This document shows positions 50,539-60,022 of a stretch of 64,000 nt of DNA, piece by piece. A program made the position numbers and the translations under genes. A model generated the notes under the pieces. It was given only the letters and a program-made list of their open reading frames with translations. It was not told the DNA's origin and ran no database searches. The stretch is from NCBI GenBank assembly GCA_944368155.1, contig CALVWW010000001.1, positions 186,001-250,000 on the forward strand, written 5' to 3'. This stretch comes from an uncultured Clostridia bacterium. Its GTDB lineage: Bacteria; Bacillota; Clostridia; Christensenellales; Borkfalkiaceae. How positions within the stretch are numbered: position 1 is the stretch's first letter; each line of letters starts with the position of its first letter.

Positions 50539-50811
50539 GCTGTGCTAGGCGGGGAGTTAGCGGTGCCCTGTACCTGCAATCCGCTACAGCAGGGCCGAAT
50601 GGTCTCTCTCGACGCAGCAGATGGAAGGCCGCGCTCTGTAAGGGGCGTTGATCGCAAGGTCTTATGCAACCGGAAGCTGCGAACCGTGTCAGGATAGGGA
50701 TATAGCAGCACTAAACAGTCCGAAGGTGTGCCATAAGGTAGCTTTGCGGGAGTCACCTGCATAGTTTAACGCTTCGGTTTGTTGCGGCAAAAGAGATTGC
50801 ACAGTTTTTTT
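50539..50811 (+). ncRNA. ffs: Signal recognition particle RNA, large (Alu-containing) type
   Basis: SRP RNA pairs with Ffh to target membrane and secreted proteins. The 5' part has the Alu-domain core GTGCTAGGCGGGGAG and GTGCCCTGTACCTGCAATCC typical of Bacillota scRNA. The S domain shows GTCAGGATAGGGATATAGCAG, with a GGGA (GNRA) tetraloop closed by ATA/TAT and the symmetric-loop AGCAG. The ends pair, CTGTGC with GCACAG, and seven U residues end the RNA at about 270 nt. This long form, not the short E. coli type, supports a Gram-positive origin. Confidence 0.95.
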
Positions 50812-50820
50812 GAAAATGAC

Positions 50821-50843
50821 GCCGTCCGTGTAACGCGGACGGC
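50821..50843 (+). terminator. Second hairpin after SRP RNA
   Basis: GCCGTCCG (50821-50828) pairs with CGGACGGC (50836-50843), followed by U-rich sequence. It is a probable backup terminator. Confidence 0.55.
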
Positions 50844-50875
50844 TTTCAACTTTTTTATGATGAAAAGGAACAACA

Positions 50876-50900
50876 ATGCGGCGCAAATTTTGCGCCGCAT
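50876..50900. terminator. Terminator after ABC permease
   Basis: Inverted repeat ATGCGGCGCAAA / TTTGCGCCGCAT directly beyond the permease stop codon. Confidence 0.7.
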
Positions 50901-52085
50901 TTATTTATTGAACATTATTTTTTCGCTGTTGAACATTCGCGTGAGCAAAAATACAAATATGCAGGCATAAACTATATTTGAAACAAGCGTTATAACAAAA
51001 TTGAGAGGCGTCACCGTGAGAGCCATTACATCCGTAACAAGCATGGCGCTGTTGTACAGCGGTATGAGATACAAAAGCGGCGATGCAGAACTGCCCACAA
51101 ACGAAGAAAGCAGCCCAACCACTATTACTATGATGTTGAGCGGACCGATATAACTGTTGGCCTCTTTTACGCTCTTGGCGAGCGCCGATATGCACGAAAT
51201 AATGGCAACCAGAAGCAACACCGTTGCAAGCATGACGCCGAGAATCATGAGGTAGTGCCCTGCACTGAAAACAGACAGGTCAACGACATCAAACACACCC
51301 TGCATCAGGTTTGGCAGTGAAAGAATCAGTCCGAGGAAACTCGATATACCGCTCAGGAGTGATATACAGCTAAGACTTACTATCTTGCCGACAGCAATAT
51401 GCGAACGCCTGACCGGAGTGACAAGCATTGTGGCGAAAGTCCCCCTCTCCTTTTCGCCCGCAATAGATTCGGGCGCAACCGCCATACAGCCGCTGAACAA
51501 CAGCACAAGCAACACCATGGGCACAATCGCGCTGAGTATGTAGCTCGTCGGCGAGGTTGTTGAAAGGTCGTAATCAGCTTCCCCGGCATTGATATCGAAA
51601 ACATTGGAAATACTTCCTTCAAACACATCAAGCGTTGCCACAAATGCCGAATATGCAGTCGAAGAACTGTCTTCCGAAGAATTAAAATAAATTTCCACAT
51701 TCGGTATCGTTACAGAAGATGGCGAACCCTCGATAACTTCGCCCACTATGTCATCAAAATCATCGGGGAAAACTACATAAATATCAATTTCACCGTTCCG
51801 CACCTGCCCGGTATAATACTCGTCGCTCTCGGTTGCCGATGTAATTTCGAAAACTTCACTTTGCTCGAATGCGGGAGCGATGTATGCCGACATATTGCGG
51901 ACGGCGGCAGTATAACTATCCCCGGTACCCGCGATATCGGAGACAATAGTGCCCATTAAAGTGTAGACGACGTAAATTAATAGCCCGGGTACAATCAACG
52001 TATTGAGCAACATGCGCCTGTCGAGAAAAAAACGGGCAAATTCCTTTTTGATTATGGCTAATATGCCGCGCATTTTATTTTTCAT
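50901..52085 (-). CDS. ABC-2 type transporter permease (NatB-like)
   Basis: A membrane permease of 394 residues. It has one N-terminal membrane segment (about 26-46), a large extracellular domain (about 50-195), then five more membrane segments. The first cytoplasmic motif IAGEKERGTFATMLVTPVRRSHIAVGKI is the hallmark of ABC-2/NatB-type exporters. It overlaps its ATPase gene by 4 bp (ATGA). With the ATPase it should export ions, a drug or a lipid-like compound; NatAB removes sodium, but the substrate here is not determined. Confidence 0.9.
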   Translation of the reverse strand: MKNKMRGILAIIKKEFARFFLDRRMLLNTLIVPGLLIYVVYTLMGTIVSDIAGTGDSYTAAVRNMSAYIAPAFEQSEVFEITSATESDEYYTGQVRNGEIDIYVVFPDDFDDIVGEVIEGSPSSVTIPNVEIYFNSSEDSSSTAYSAFVATLDVFEGSISNVFDINAGEADYDLSTTSPTSYILSAIVPMVLLVLLFSGCMAVAPESIAGEKERGTFATMLVTPVRRSHIAVGKIVSLSCISLLSGISSFLGLILSLPNLMQGVFDVVDLSVFSAGHYLMILGVMLATVLLLVAIISCISALAKSVKEANSYIGPLNIIVIVVGLLSSFVGSSASPLLYLIPLYNSAMLVTDVMALTVTPLNFVITLVSNIVYACIFVFLLTRMFNSEKIMFNK

Positions 52086-52858
52086 AGCGTACCCCCCGCT
52101 CTCGCGGCATAAATATCAAAAAATACATCCTCAAGATTCTTCTCTCCGGTAATTTCAGAAACTGTTCCAAGCGCGGCAAGTTTTCCGTCAATTATTATAC
52201 CTACTCGGTCGCATATCTTTTCAACAAGCGAAAATATGTGTGTTGACAAAATTATAGTCTTGCCCTGAGATTTGAGTTCAAGCAGAAAATCGGTGACAGT
52301 TTTGGCGGTCAAAACATCGAGACCGTTTGTAGGCTCGTCAAATATTATAAAATCAGGGTCATTGACTACAGAAATAACAAGCGAAACTTTTTGCTTCATG
52401 CCTGTAGAAAGATTTGCAAGTTTAACTTCGGCAAACCTGTCTATACCGAAGCGTGAAAAAAGTTCTCTTTTCCTCACGGCCCGGACATTTTCAGGCACTC
52501 CGTACAAGTCGCTGAAAAAATTAAACAGATAGTCAGGAGTAAAAAAATCCTCGAGCTTTAATTCACCCGTTAAAAAACCTATCCGCGAGCGCACTTCATC
52601 GGGTTGCCTTACAACGCTGCAGCCGTCGATTATAGCGTCGCCCGAGTCCGGTGTAATGAGCGTCGCAAGCATTCTGAGCGTTGTTGTTTTGCCTGCACCG
52701 TTCGGACCGAGCAAGCCAAATATCTCGCCCTTGTATGCTGTAAACGAAAGACCGTCGACAGCTGTAAGCATTTTCTGAGGTGTACGCTGCAATCTTTGTT
52801 GTTTATATGATAGTTTAAATTGCTTTTTAAGGTTTTGTACAGAAAGAATCTCTTGCAT
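52082..52858 (-). CDS. ABC transporter ATP-binding protein (NatA-like)
   Basis: The ATPase partner of the permease, about 258 residues. Walker A is LLGPNGAGKTTTLRML, the signature LSTGMKQKVSLV, and Walker B DFIIFDEPTNGLDVLT, with the switch His in IILSTHIF. The start is set at MQEILSVQNLKKQF (52858), preceded by GAGG. An ATG ten codons earlier sits inside the -10 box of the promoter and so cannot be used from this transcript. Confidence 0.92.
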   Translation of the reverse strand: MQEILSVQNLKKQFKLSYKQQRLQRTPQKMLTAVDGLSFTAYKGEIFGLLGPNGAGKTTTLRMLATLITPDSGDAIIDGCSVVRQPDEVRSRIGFLTGELKLEDFFTPDYLFNFFSDLYGVPENVRAVRKRELFSRFGIDRFAEVKLANLSTGMKQKVSLVISVVNDPDFIIFDEPTNGLDVLTAKTVTDFLLELKSQGKTIILSTHIFSLVEKICDRVGIIIDGKLAALGTVSEITGEKNLEDVFFDIYAARAGGTL

Positions 52859-52886
52859 AGAAACCTCGGATATATTTACTGTTTCC

Positions 52887-52915
52887 ATTATAACCTACGT
52901 ATATAGAAATTGCAA
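52887..52915 (-). promoter_or_regulatory. Promoter of ABC exporter genes
   Basis: The -35 TTGCAA (52915-52910), a 17-bp spacer and -10 TATAAT (52892-52887) on the minus strand. It rules out the upstream ATG of the ATPase gene. Confidence 0.75.
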
Positions 52916-52924
52916 ATAAAACCG

Positions 52925-52967
52925 CTTAATTGGCGGGGGTGAGCAATGCTCACCCCCGCCAATTAAG
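52925..52967. terminator. Very long perfect hairpin after uppP
   Basis: Two 21-nt arms (52925-52945 and 52947-52967) are exact complements around a single A. There is no U-tract. It stands between uppP and the ABC promoter and is the probable uppP terminator. Confidence 0.6.
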
Positions 52968-52993
52968 TTTATTTCGACCATATGAAGGTTTAG

Positions 52994-53011
52994 TATGTCA
53001 CACATACTACT
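52994..53011 (-). repeat. 18-bp dispersed repeat, copy 8 (after uppP)
   Basis: Plus-strand TATGTCACACATACTACT, one difference from the consensus, 34 bp after the uppP stop and before its terminator hairpin. Confidence 0.75.
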
Positions 53012-53045
53012 ATTTAATCAGTACAACAGTATAAAGTTATCCCAA

Positions 53046-53852
53046 TTAAAGAATACCGGCAACAGTCAGGCCGGCACACGTTACGGACAGCATACAAAGA
53101 TATATTATAAATGGTGTGTACTTTGCGGACGATATACATTTTATCATAATTTTTATGGCAAACAGTCCCGCTATCGCCGCCGCCATCACGCTTACCGCAA
53201 CTGAAAAGCCCAAACCGCTGCCGTATTGAGCGAAGCAGTCGGCGAGCTCTCCGTTATAAATGCCTTTTATAATGCCGACAACAAAACTGCCGAGAATTAT
53301 GGGAATACTTAGCAAAAAAGAAAAATCGGCCACCTCCTCCCTGTTTCGGCCAAGCAAAATACCGGCCGCCACGGTGGCTCCGCTGCGCGATATTCCCGGG
53401 ATAACCGCAACAGCCTGCGCAAGCCCCATACCAAAAGCGCTGCCAAATTTCAGTGGAAGTCTGCCCGCGATTTTTCGCTCTTTTATCTGGGCGGCGGCGA
53501 GCAAAACAGCCGTGGCCGCAAAGCCGACCCACAGAAATCTGCCGCCAAAAAATATATCGTCTATAAAATCATCGAAAAGCAATCCCGCAACAGCGGCAGG
53601 AACGGTGGCAAAAACGAGGTACAGCAAAGTTTTAAAGGGACGCTTGAAGAGCTGAATAATTTTCTTACGGAACACAACGCATACGGCAAACAGAGTACCG
53701 AGATGCAAAGTAAGGTCGAAAAGCATGTCAACCCTTCCGAGATTGACATTCATAAGCCGTTGCAGCAGCACAAGATGACCGCTGGAAGAAACAGGAAGAA
53801 ATTCCGTAAGTCCCTGAACAAGTCCGAGAAGCAATGCCTGAAATACCGTCAT
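53046..53852 (-). CDS. uppP: Undecaprenyl-diphosphatase
   Basis: UppP (BacA), a 268-residue membrane phosphatase that recycles undecaprenyl pyrophosphate to the monophosphate carrier used in wall synthesis; overproduction is known to give bacitracin resistance. The first motif GLVQGLTEFLPVSSSGHLVL is at 10-29, and the second, VIPGISRSGATVAAGILLGR, near residues 150-170. Eight hydrophobic segments can be counted. It starts with an ATG and appears to be a single-gene unit. Confidence 0.96.
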   Translation of the reverse strand: MTVFQALLLGLVQGLTEFLPVSSSGHLVLLQRLMNVNLGRVDMLFDLTLHLGTLFAVCVVFRKKIIQLFKRPFKTLLYLVFATVPAAVAGLLFDDFIDDIFFGGRFLWVGFAATAVLLAAAQIKERKIAGRLPLKFGSAFGMGLAQAVAVIPGISRSGATVAAGILLGRNREEVADFSFLLSIPIILGSFVVGIIKGIYNGELADCFAQYGSGLGFSVAVSVMAAAIAGLFAIKIMIKCISSAKYTPFIIYLCMLSVTCAGLTVAGIL

Positions 53853-54023
53853 AAACTAAAAATACGATGTGTTTTTTAGTAATATATGAGCGGACTTTTT
53901 TATTTATTCAGCGGTATTTTCTGTTGTATTGATTTAAACAATAATACTGAGCGCCGCAATAACCCGTACAGAAAAGCCACCAAAACATATCTTACCCAAC
54001 CGCGTAACTTCGCTATACAAAAA

Positions 54024-54046
54024 GACCGCAAAATAATTTTGCGGTC
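54024..54046. terminator. Terminator after foldase gene
   Basis: GACCGCAAAAT / ATTTTGCGGTC with a 1-nt centre and U-runs on both sides. The space 53853-54023 otherwise shows no gene or clear site. Confidence 0.75.
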
Positions 54047-54079
54047 TTTTGATTAAACTCAAATTTCAAACCTGAATTT

Positions 54080-56299
54080 TTATGCGGTAGTTGATGAACT
54101 GCCGGTAGTAAGACTGGTAAGGTCGCTGTATCTGTCCTCATAAAGCACTACAGAACTATCGGCCTGATAAAGCGACTGGAGAAGATTACTCTGGTATCTT
54201 GTCGATACATTTTCAAGGTCGGATGATTTAATCATCTCATAGAAATTATATTCAAACGTACCCTCTGTATCAATCCTCGTCCAATCGACGTCATAAATTT
54301 CTCCGTTGCTGTCGGGCTCAAGAACATATGTGACATATATGAGATGCCAGCCGTAGTCGCCGGCACAAACGGCAAACGCACCAACGCCGCCTTCGCGTAT
54401 GGCATATTGCGCAGCGTACTCAAATTCCTTGATGTAGCTGGTACTGTATGCGCCGACTGTGTAGCCGATATATTCGGATAGTACACTTGTATCGGTGGTG
54501 TAAGCATACTGCAATTCATTAACTGCACTCATTGCCTTATAATAGTCGGAATCAGGATTTGTAAGGTCGGAGGCTACAAACGTTCCGAGGTCAACCTTTC
54601 CGTATGCATACATGAACTTCGAATAGTCGATCTCGCCGTTTTCATCAGTGAAACTATCGTTGGCATAGTAAGCAGAGTTGTCAGCGCCGGCAAATCCTCC
54701 GTTTGCCGACCAATAGCCATAATCTACCGAACCGGTCCCGAGGACGTAATCGAGATAGCCGGAGAATTCGCCGAGCATATCGTCGATATTTATTTTATTT
54801 GCAATCAGAGTATAACTGTCATCGGCATTTTTTACGGCCGTACCGTTATATGTGTACTGTCCGTAATATTTATCGAGCTTTTCGTATCTTTCATTGTTGG
54901 TAAGATTATCTTCAAAGAAGAGAATCGTTCGGTTTGTATTTCCGCCGTTATAGTAGCTTATACCGCTTGCCGACGCGTCAAAACTGTAATCCTCGCCGCC
55001 GTTGAACCAGCTCGAGCGCTGGTCGGTAGATGTCACTTTCTTCAAAATTTCATTGCGGCCTGCATAATAGCCGTCCTGCGTTAAAGCATCATTTTCAAGT
55101 TGGGAAGAAAGTGATTCAAGCTGCACTTCCTGCTGTGAACTGAAGGGAAGCAAGATGTTGTAAATATAGCCGAATTTGTTGCCGTTATCGGTATCGGGAG
55201 CATACAGAATGAATGAAGTATCCGAAAGGTCGCCCATCGCCGTTTCAAAACTTGTGAGTGCAGAACTGGATGTACCGTAATCAGCAGACTGCTGCGAAAG
55301 CAGTTCTTCATATCTGTCGGAAACATACGCATAGCTGTCCGCCTCTATACTCTCCTCAAACTCATTCTCATACAAATCAAAATAGTTGGACAGCATCTGC
55401 TGACTGAGAAGATTAACATAATCGGACTGGACATATTCAAGACTCCACACGTCGCTTATGTCATCCTCTTCGGTTATGAGATAGTTTGCATCAAGTACCT
55501 GAATGAACCTGTTATACGCCTGCCTGCGCGACCACATAGTAGTGCCGTCGACAGCGTCATCCGAATAAACGCCGCTGTCGGAGAGAAGGTATCCGCTATA
55601 GCCCGTATAGACGCCATAGTCGAGATTGCCGTCTTCGTCTACGGGGTAGTAATTTTCAACCTCGGCATCAACGCCGTCGGGCACCGTTGCAGTCGATGAA
55701 CCGTGGTCATGCTCAGGGTCGAGGATGTCCTCTTCATAACTGTCGATACTGGAGTTCAAAGACGACATCATTGTATATCTGGATAAGAGCACGTAGTCGA
55801 CATTATTGTCGCCCTCGTAATCATCAACGCCCTCCTGGTATTTGAGGAGTGCCTCATATCTTTCGGCGTCGGTCTCGAACGCGTTGAACCATTCTACCGC
55901 GCCGGCAGCCGTCGAAAATGCCGTGTATGAACTGTCTTCAGCCATATCCTGCAACGTTGAGAGAGTTGCATACTGAACGAGGATAGCATTGTTTACGAGT
56001 GTTTCCGCAAGCGTTTCAAATGCCTCGCCGTAGGTACTGCCGTTTTGTACGAGCGTGGAACCCGAGTTGAGGAAATAAGCCACAAGTTCGCGCTTCTTTA
56101 TGGAAGTGTTGGAGACAGCTCCTGCATATTCGGCAAGCGAAGCGTCGAGGCTTTCCGCCTTACTTATGTCGACTTCGGCAATTATCTGCTCCATATCCGC
56201 CTGAGAATCGGCAGATACGAGCGAGCAGCCTGCAAGCGTCACCGTACAGGCAATAGCAGCCGCAGTCATTACAGATAATATCTTAGTTCTCTTTTTCAT
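54080..56299 (-). CDS. Large PrsA/SurA-like lipoprotein, putative extracellular foldase
   Basis: A lipoprotein of about 739 residues. The start is set at MKKRTKILSVMTAAAIACTV, which gives a signal peptide ending in the lipobox LAGCS; an earlier ATG (56395) would put 32 unfavourable residues in front. After the signal comes a SurA/PrsA N-terminal-like helical region (KKRELVAYFLNSGSTLVQNG). The long middle is acidic and rich in Tyr, Ser, Asp and Asn. Near the end GAFAVCAGDYGWHLIYVTYV recalls the last strand of parvulin-type PPIases, but a full PPIase domain is not evident. mfd is often followed by a PrsA-like gene in Clostridia, which supports the call. Confidence 0.6.
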   Translation of the reverse strand: MKKRTKILSVMTAAAIACTVTLAGCSLVSADSQADMEQIIAEVDISKAESLDASLAEYAGAVSNTSIKKRELVAYFLNSGSTLVQNGSTYGEAFETLAETLVNNAILVQYATLSTLQDMAEDSSYTAFSTAAGAVEWFNAFETDAERYEALLKYQEGVDDYEGDNNVDYVLLSRYTMMSSLNSSIDSYEEDILDPEHDHGSSTATVPDGVDAEVENYYPVDEDGNLDYGVYTGYSGYLLSDSGVYSDDAVDGTTMWSRRQAYNRFIQVLDANYLITEEDDISDVWSLEYVQSDYVNLLSQQMLSNYFDLYENEFEESIEADSYAYVSDRYEELLSQQSADYGTSSSALTSFETAMGDLSDTSFILYAPDTDNGNKFGYIYNILLPFSSQQEVQLESLSSQLENDALTQDGYYAGRNEILKKVTSTDQRSSWFNGGEDYSFDASASGISYYNGGNTNRTILFFEDNLTNNERYEKLDKYYGQYTYNGTAVKNADDSYTLIANKINIDDMLGEFSGYLDYVLGTGSVDYGYWSANGGFAGADNSAYYANDSFTDENGEIDYSKFMYAYGKVDLGTFVASDLTNPDSDYYKAMSAVNELQYAYTTDTSVLSEYIGYTVGAYSTSYIKEFEYAAQYAIREGGVGAFAVCAGDYGWHLIYVTYVLEPDSNGEIYDVDWTRIDTEGTFEYNFYEMIKSSDLENVSTRYQSNLLQSLYQADSSVVLYEDRYSDLTSLTTGSSSTTA

Positions 56300-56411
56300 C
56301 AAAGTTTTCTCCGCACTGTGTCCAGCGTTAACGTGCGCGCGCATACTGCGCGCAAACACATTTACCATTATATAATAATTTAAGCGGTATAGCAAATCAT
56401 TTTTCTAAATT

Positions 56412-59400
56412 TTAAGTGAAACTTGCCGCAAATTTTAAAAAATTTGTTATATCAATCATTGTTTTCGCAGGTTTCAGTCGTGGCGCAAAATTTATTCTGG
56501 GCGAACTGGTCATGGAGACGTGAATGCGCGGCGCGTATTCATCCATGGCCGCCTTAAGTTTTTTGCTCCCGAGAGCCGAAAGCCCTGTAAATTCGAGATA
56601 AGCCTCCTTTGTGCTCACTCCTATCTTGCCGACGGATAGCTTTGAGGCATATGACTTCATTACCGCTATTATGAGAAGATTCAATACCTCTTCAGGCATT
56701 TCCCCGTAGTTGTCCTCTATAGAAAGGCAAACGCGCTTATAATCATCAACCGTTCGTATTTCGGCTATCTGTTTGTAGCAGTCCATGCGTCCTGCCGGAG
56801 ACTCTATGTAATTTTCCGGAATGTATGCAGTCGTCTTTATGTCGAGCTCCGTGGTAGTGAAAGTTTCGCCGGAAAGTTCCTCTTTGAGCATCTTTGAATA
56901 CAGCTCATAGCCCACTTTATCCATATGTCCGTGTTGTTCCGCACCGAGCACGTTGCCCGCTCCTCTGATTTCCAAATCACGCATGGCTATTTTGAAGCCC
57001 GAGCCGAGCTCCGTGAACTGCATGATGGCTTTAAGACGGGCGGCCGCGTCTGACGTCATGACTTTTTCAGGTTTGAATGTGAAATAAGCCTGCGCAAGAC
57101 GGCTGCTTCTGCCTACTCTGCCGCGGAGCTGATATAGCTGAGATATCCCCAGCCTGTCTGCATCTATCACTATTATTGTATTGGCATTTGGCAGGTCGAT
57201 TCCGTTTTCTATAATAGTCGTAGTAACGAGGATATTCTTCTCTCCCCTGTAGAAGGCCAGCATGTTGCCCTCTAAAAGGTCCTTATCCATTCTGCCGTGT
57301 GCATAGCAAATCCTGCCTTCGGGGACAATTTCGGAAATCTTTCCCGCGAACGTCGATATAGTCTCCACCCTGTTATAGAGGATGAATACCTGCCCCCCGC
57401 GCGAAAGCTCCCTTATGCATGCATCGCGTATGAGCGTTTCCGTCTCCTCAACCACATACGTCTGCACAGGCATGCGTTTTTGGGGCGGGGTGTTTATCGT
57501 GCTGATATCCCTGATTCCGGAGAGCGACATATGCAGTGTTCTGGGAATGGGAGTCGCCGTCATAGTAAGGCAATCGATATCGTTTTTTATGTGTTTTATC
57601 TTCTCCTTGTGCTCAACGCCGAAACGCTGTTCCTCATCGAGTACAAGCAGTCCGAGGTCATAAAATTTAACGTCGTCGGAGAGCAGCCTGTGCGTACCTA
57701 TTATCAGGTCTATGTCTCCGTTTGCAAGCGCCCTGAGCGTAGCTTGCTGCTGTTTGGGCGTTTTGAAACGGTTAAGCTTTTCAACGCGCACTCCGAATTC
57801 GGCGAAACGGGCACAGGCCGTGTTATAATGCTGTTCGGAAAGAATGGTGCTGGGGCACATTATTGCAGCCTGTTTGCCGCCCAGCACGCAAAGATATGCC
57901 GCGCGCAATGCGACCTCTGTTTTGCCGTAGCCGACGTCGCCGCACAGCAATCTGTCCATGACCTTGTCAGAGCACATATCGGCCTTGATTTCGGCGATGG
58001 AGCTGAGCTGGTCAGGCGTTTCTTCATACTCGAAAGATTCTTCGAATTCCTGCATCATGGCGGCATTTTCAGGGAAACAATACCCCTTCTTTTTGCTCCT
58101 TTCGGCATAAAGTTCTTTGAGGTCGAACGCCATGCTTTTGATAGACTGGCGCACACGCTCCTTAATCCTCTCGAACTCTGCTCCGCCTATCTTGGAGAGA
58201 GCAGGGTTATCCTGCCCTACATATTTTGAGAGTATATCCATCTGTTCGACAGGGACATAAAGCATGTCGCCGCCCTTATATTCTATGGATATATATTCTT
58301 TAATACCGTCTGTAGTCTCAATTTTCTGTGTGCCCGTAATTTTACCTATTCCGTGCTTTTCATGCACGGCATACTGCCCTATTTCAGGCGCGGTAAACAT
58401 ATCTCCCCGGCGACGGCGTATGCGACGGTTTGCGGTAGATTTTGTATACAGATCGCTGCTTCCGAGCAGCACCAATTTGCTTTCATGCAATACCATGCCG
58501 TGGGCAAGCACTTCCGAAGATACGGCAATGCCGCGGAGGGCGCTCAGACTGTCCGGCACGTAATTTACCGGCAAGCCCTCGTCTATAAGTTCGCCGGTCA
58601 GCTTTTCGGAGCGGGAAACAGAGCCTGTAAATGCGAGCACGCGGTAGCCGCCGCTCATCCAGTTGCGCAAATCGGTTATCAGGTCGGCAATCGAGTTGAG
58701 ATATGAAGGTGCAGGCGTTGCGTGCAGAGTATATGTCTTTAAAGGATGGAAAAAGAAGGTACTGCCGAAAAAAGTCTGCAGGCTGACGCCTGTAAACGAT
58801 GAAAGGCAGGAAAAAAACTTATCCTTAGGAATGAGCTGTGAGAACGAAAAATCAAATACTTCGCCGCCCGCTTTCAGCTCTTTGAAACGGTTTTCATGCT
58901 CGGAATAAAGCCCCTCGACCCTGTCGTTGATTAGTTTGCATTCGTCGAAATATATGCGGGTTTCAGGCGGAAGCACATCGAAGAGCGTTCTTGTATCCGA
59001 AAGCAGAGGCATTAAATATGAAGCGCCCGCAAAAGGCGAACCGGCGTCGAGCCGCGTTATAAGTTCGTCGGCAATAGCGCGCGCCCTTCCGAACGCCTTT
59101 ATATCGGGGAACTTTTTGAGCCCGTCAGAAAGAGCCTTTTTAACCGCAGGAATATCTTCGGGCAAAATGACTGTCTCCGCCGCGCAGACTATTTTGACCG
59201 CTGCGGCCTCATTCAGCCTCTCACCCGACACGACATCGTAAGGGCGGATTTTTTCAACAGTGTCGCCGAAAAAATCGACGCGCACGGGATTTTCGCAATT
59301 TATCGGAAAAATATCGAGAATATCACCGTGCACGGCAAAACTGCCCTTTGCCTCGACCTCATACTCCCGGCTGTAACCCATTGCGACGAGCGCCGAAGGG

Positions 59401-59828
59401 AGAGACATGAAATCAAAGTCGCCGCCGACCTTCAGCTCTATGCTTCTGCCGCGCGCAGGAAAGAGCTGCATGGCTGATTCTACGTCGCATACTACTATGC
59501 AAACCCCCGAATATATCCTTTCCGCCGCCGCAAGTCTGGCAAACAGCGTATCGCGTGAAACGGCTTCCTTGTACAGCAAAACATCATCCTTTCCCGGCAA
59601 AAGGACAACTTCTTCACCAGTAAGACAGGCAATGGCCTCCGCCGCTTTGCGTGCGGAGACTGCATCGGCAGTTATGTACAACATTCCGCCGCGGCAGAGC
59701 GAGGCCGTTAAATATTTATGCGGTTCGGCAACGCCGAAAACCGCCGTCGGCACGCCGAGGCGGAGGTCATTTGCAAGGGGAATGTACTCACCCCCTAAAT
59801 TTTCGTAAGAAAAAAATCCTTTCTTCAA
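56412..59828 (-). CDS. mfd: Transcription-repair coupling factor
   Basis: Mfd, 1138 residues. It removes RNA polymerase stalled at DNA damage and recruits UvrA. The UvrB-like N-terminal module (about 1-320) is followed by the RNA-polymerase-interaction domain with GDMFTAPEIGQYAVHEKHG. Helicase motifs are LLCGDVGYGKTEVALRAA (Walker A), LLVLDEEQRFG (DEEQ), TMTATPIPRTLHMS and QLRGRVGRSSRLA. The C-terminal TRCF domain is complete. A stop lies three codons before TTG at 59828 and the next in-frame ATG is far inside, so TTG is the likely start, without a strong Shine-Dalgarno. It follows pth, as in Bacillus. Confidence 0.96.
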   Translation of the reverse strand: MKKGFFSYENLGGEYIPLANDLRLGVPTAVFGVAEPHKYLTASLCRGGMLYITADAVSARKAAEAIACLTGEEVVLLPGKDDVLLYKEAVSRDTLFARLAAAERIYSGVCIVVCDVESAMQLFPARGRSIELKVGGDFDFMSLPSALVAMGYSREYEVEAKGSFAVHGDILDIFPINCENPVRVDFFGDTVEKIRPYDVVSGERLNEAAAVKIVCAAETVILPEDIPAVKKALSDGLKKFPDIKAFGRARAIADELITRLDAGSPFAGASYLMPLLSDTRTLFDVLPPETRIYFDECKLINDRVEGLYSEHENRFKELKAGGEVFDFSFSQLIPKDKFFSCLSSFTGVSLQTFFGSTFFFHPLKTYTLHATPAPSYLNSIADLITDLRNWMSGGYRVLAFTGSVSRSEKLTGELIDEGLPVNYVPDSLSALRGIAVSSEVLAHGMVLHESKLVLLGSSDLYTKSTANRRIRRRRGDMFTAPEIGQYAVHEKHGIGKITGTQKIETTDGIKEYISIEYKGGDMLYVPVEQMDILSKYVGQDNPALSKIGGAEFERIKERVRQSIKSMAFDLKELYAERSKKKGYCFPENAAMMQEFEESFEYEETPDQLSSIAEIKADMCSDKVMDRLLCGDVGYGKTEVALRAAYLCVLGGKQAAIMCPSTILSEQHYNTACARFAEFGVRVEKLNRFKTPKQQQATLRALANGDIDLIIGTHRLLSDDVKFYDLGLLVLDEEQRFGVEHKEKIKHIKNDIDCLTMTATPIPRTLHMSLSGIRDISTINTPPQKRMPVQTYVVEETETLIRDACIRELSRGGQVFILYNRVETISTFAGKISEIVPEGRICYAHGRMDKDLLEGNMLAFYRGEKNILVTTTIIENGIDLPNANTIIVIDADRLGISQLYQLRGRVGRSSRLAQAYFTFKPEKVMTSDAAARLKAIMQFTELGSGFKIAMRDLEIRGAGNVLGAEQHGHMDKVGYELYSKMLKEELSGETFTTTELDIKTTAYIPENYIESPAGRMDCYKQIAEIRTVDDYKRVCLSIEDNYGEMPEEVLNLLIIAVMKSYASKLSVGKIGVSTKEAYLEFTGLSALGSKKLKAAMDEYAPRIHVSMTSSPRINFAPRLKPAKTMIDITNFLKFAASFT

Positions 59829-60022
59829 AACAGGTTACCGCACACGGGCTTGCGCCCATGAAAATGCAAAAAAATTTTTACAGTCTTATTATATTACACT
59901 TACTTCCCGACTATATTTTAAAGCCGCCACAACCAAGGCTTTAAGTAAAATCACGGCGGGAGAAGCGGGCTCTTCTGCCACAGAAAAAAATTTACTTCAC
60001 CTGCAAAGATTATTCGTGAATT

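Noticed and set aside
57297..58229. A 310-codon open frame on the plus strand
   Set aside because: It is antisense to the helicase part of mfd, and its sequence is low in recognisable motifs. The mfd frame is certain.
59490..59512. TACGTCGCATACTACTATGC in mfd, similar to the 18-bp repeat
   Set aside because: It needs a 2-nt gap and a mismatch and encodes ordinary mfd sequence; chance similarity is likely.
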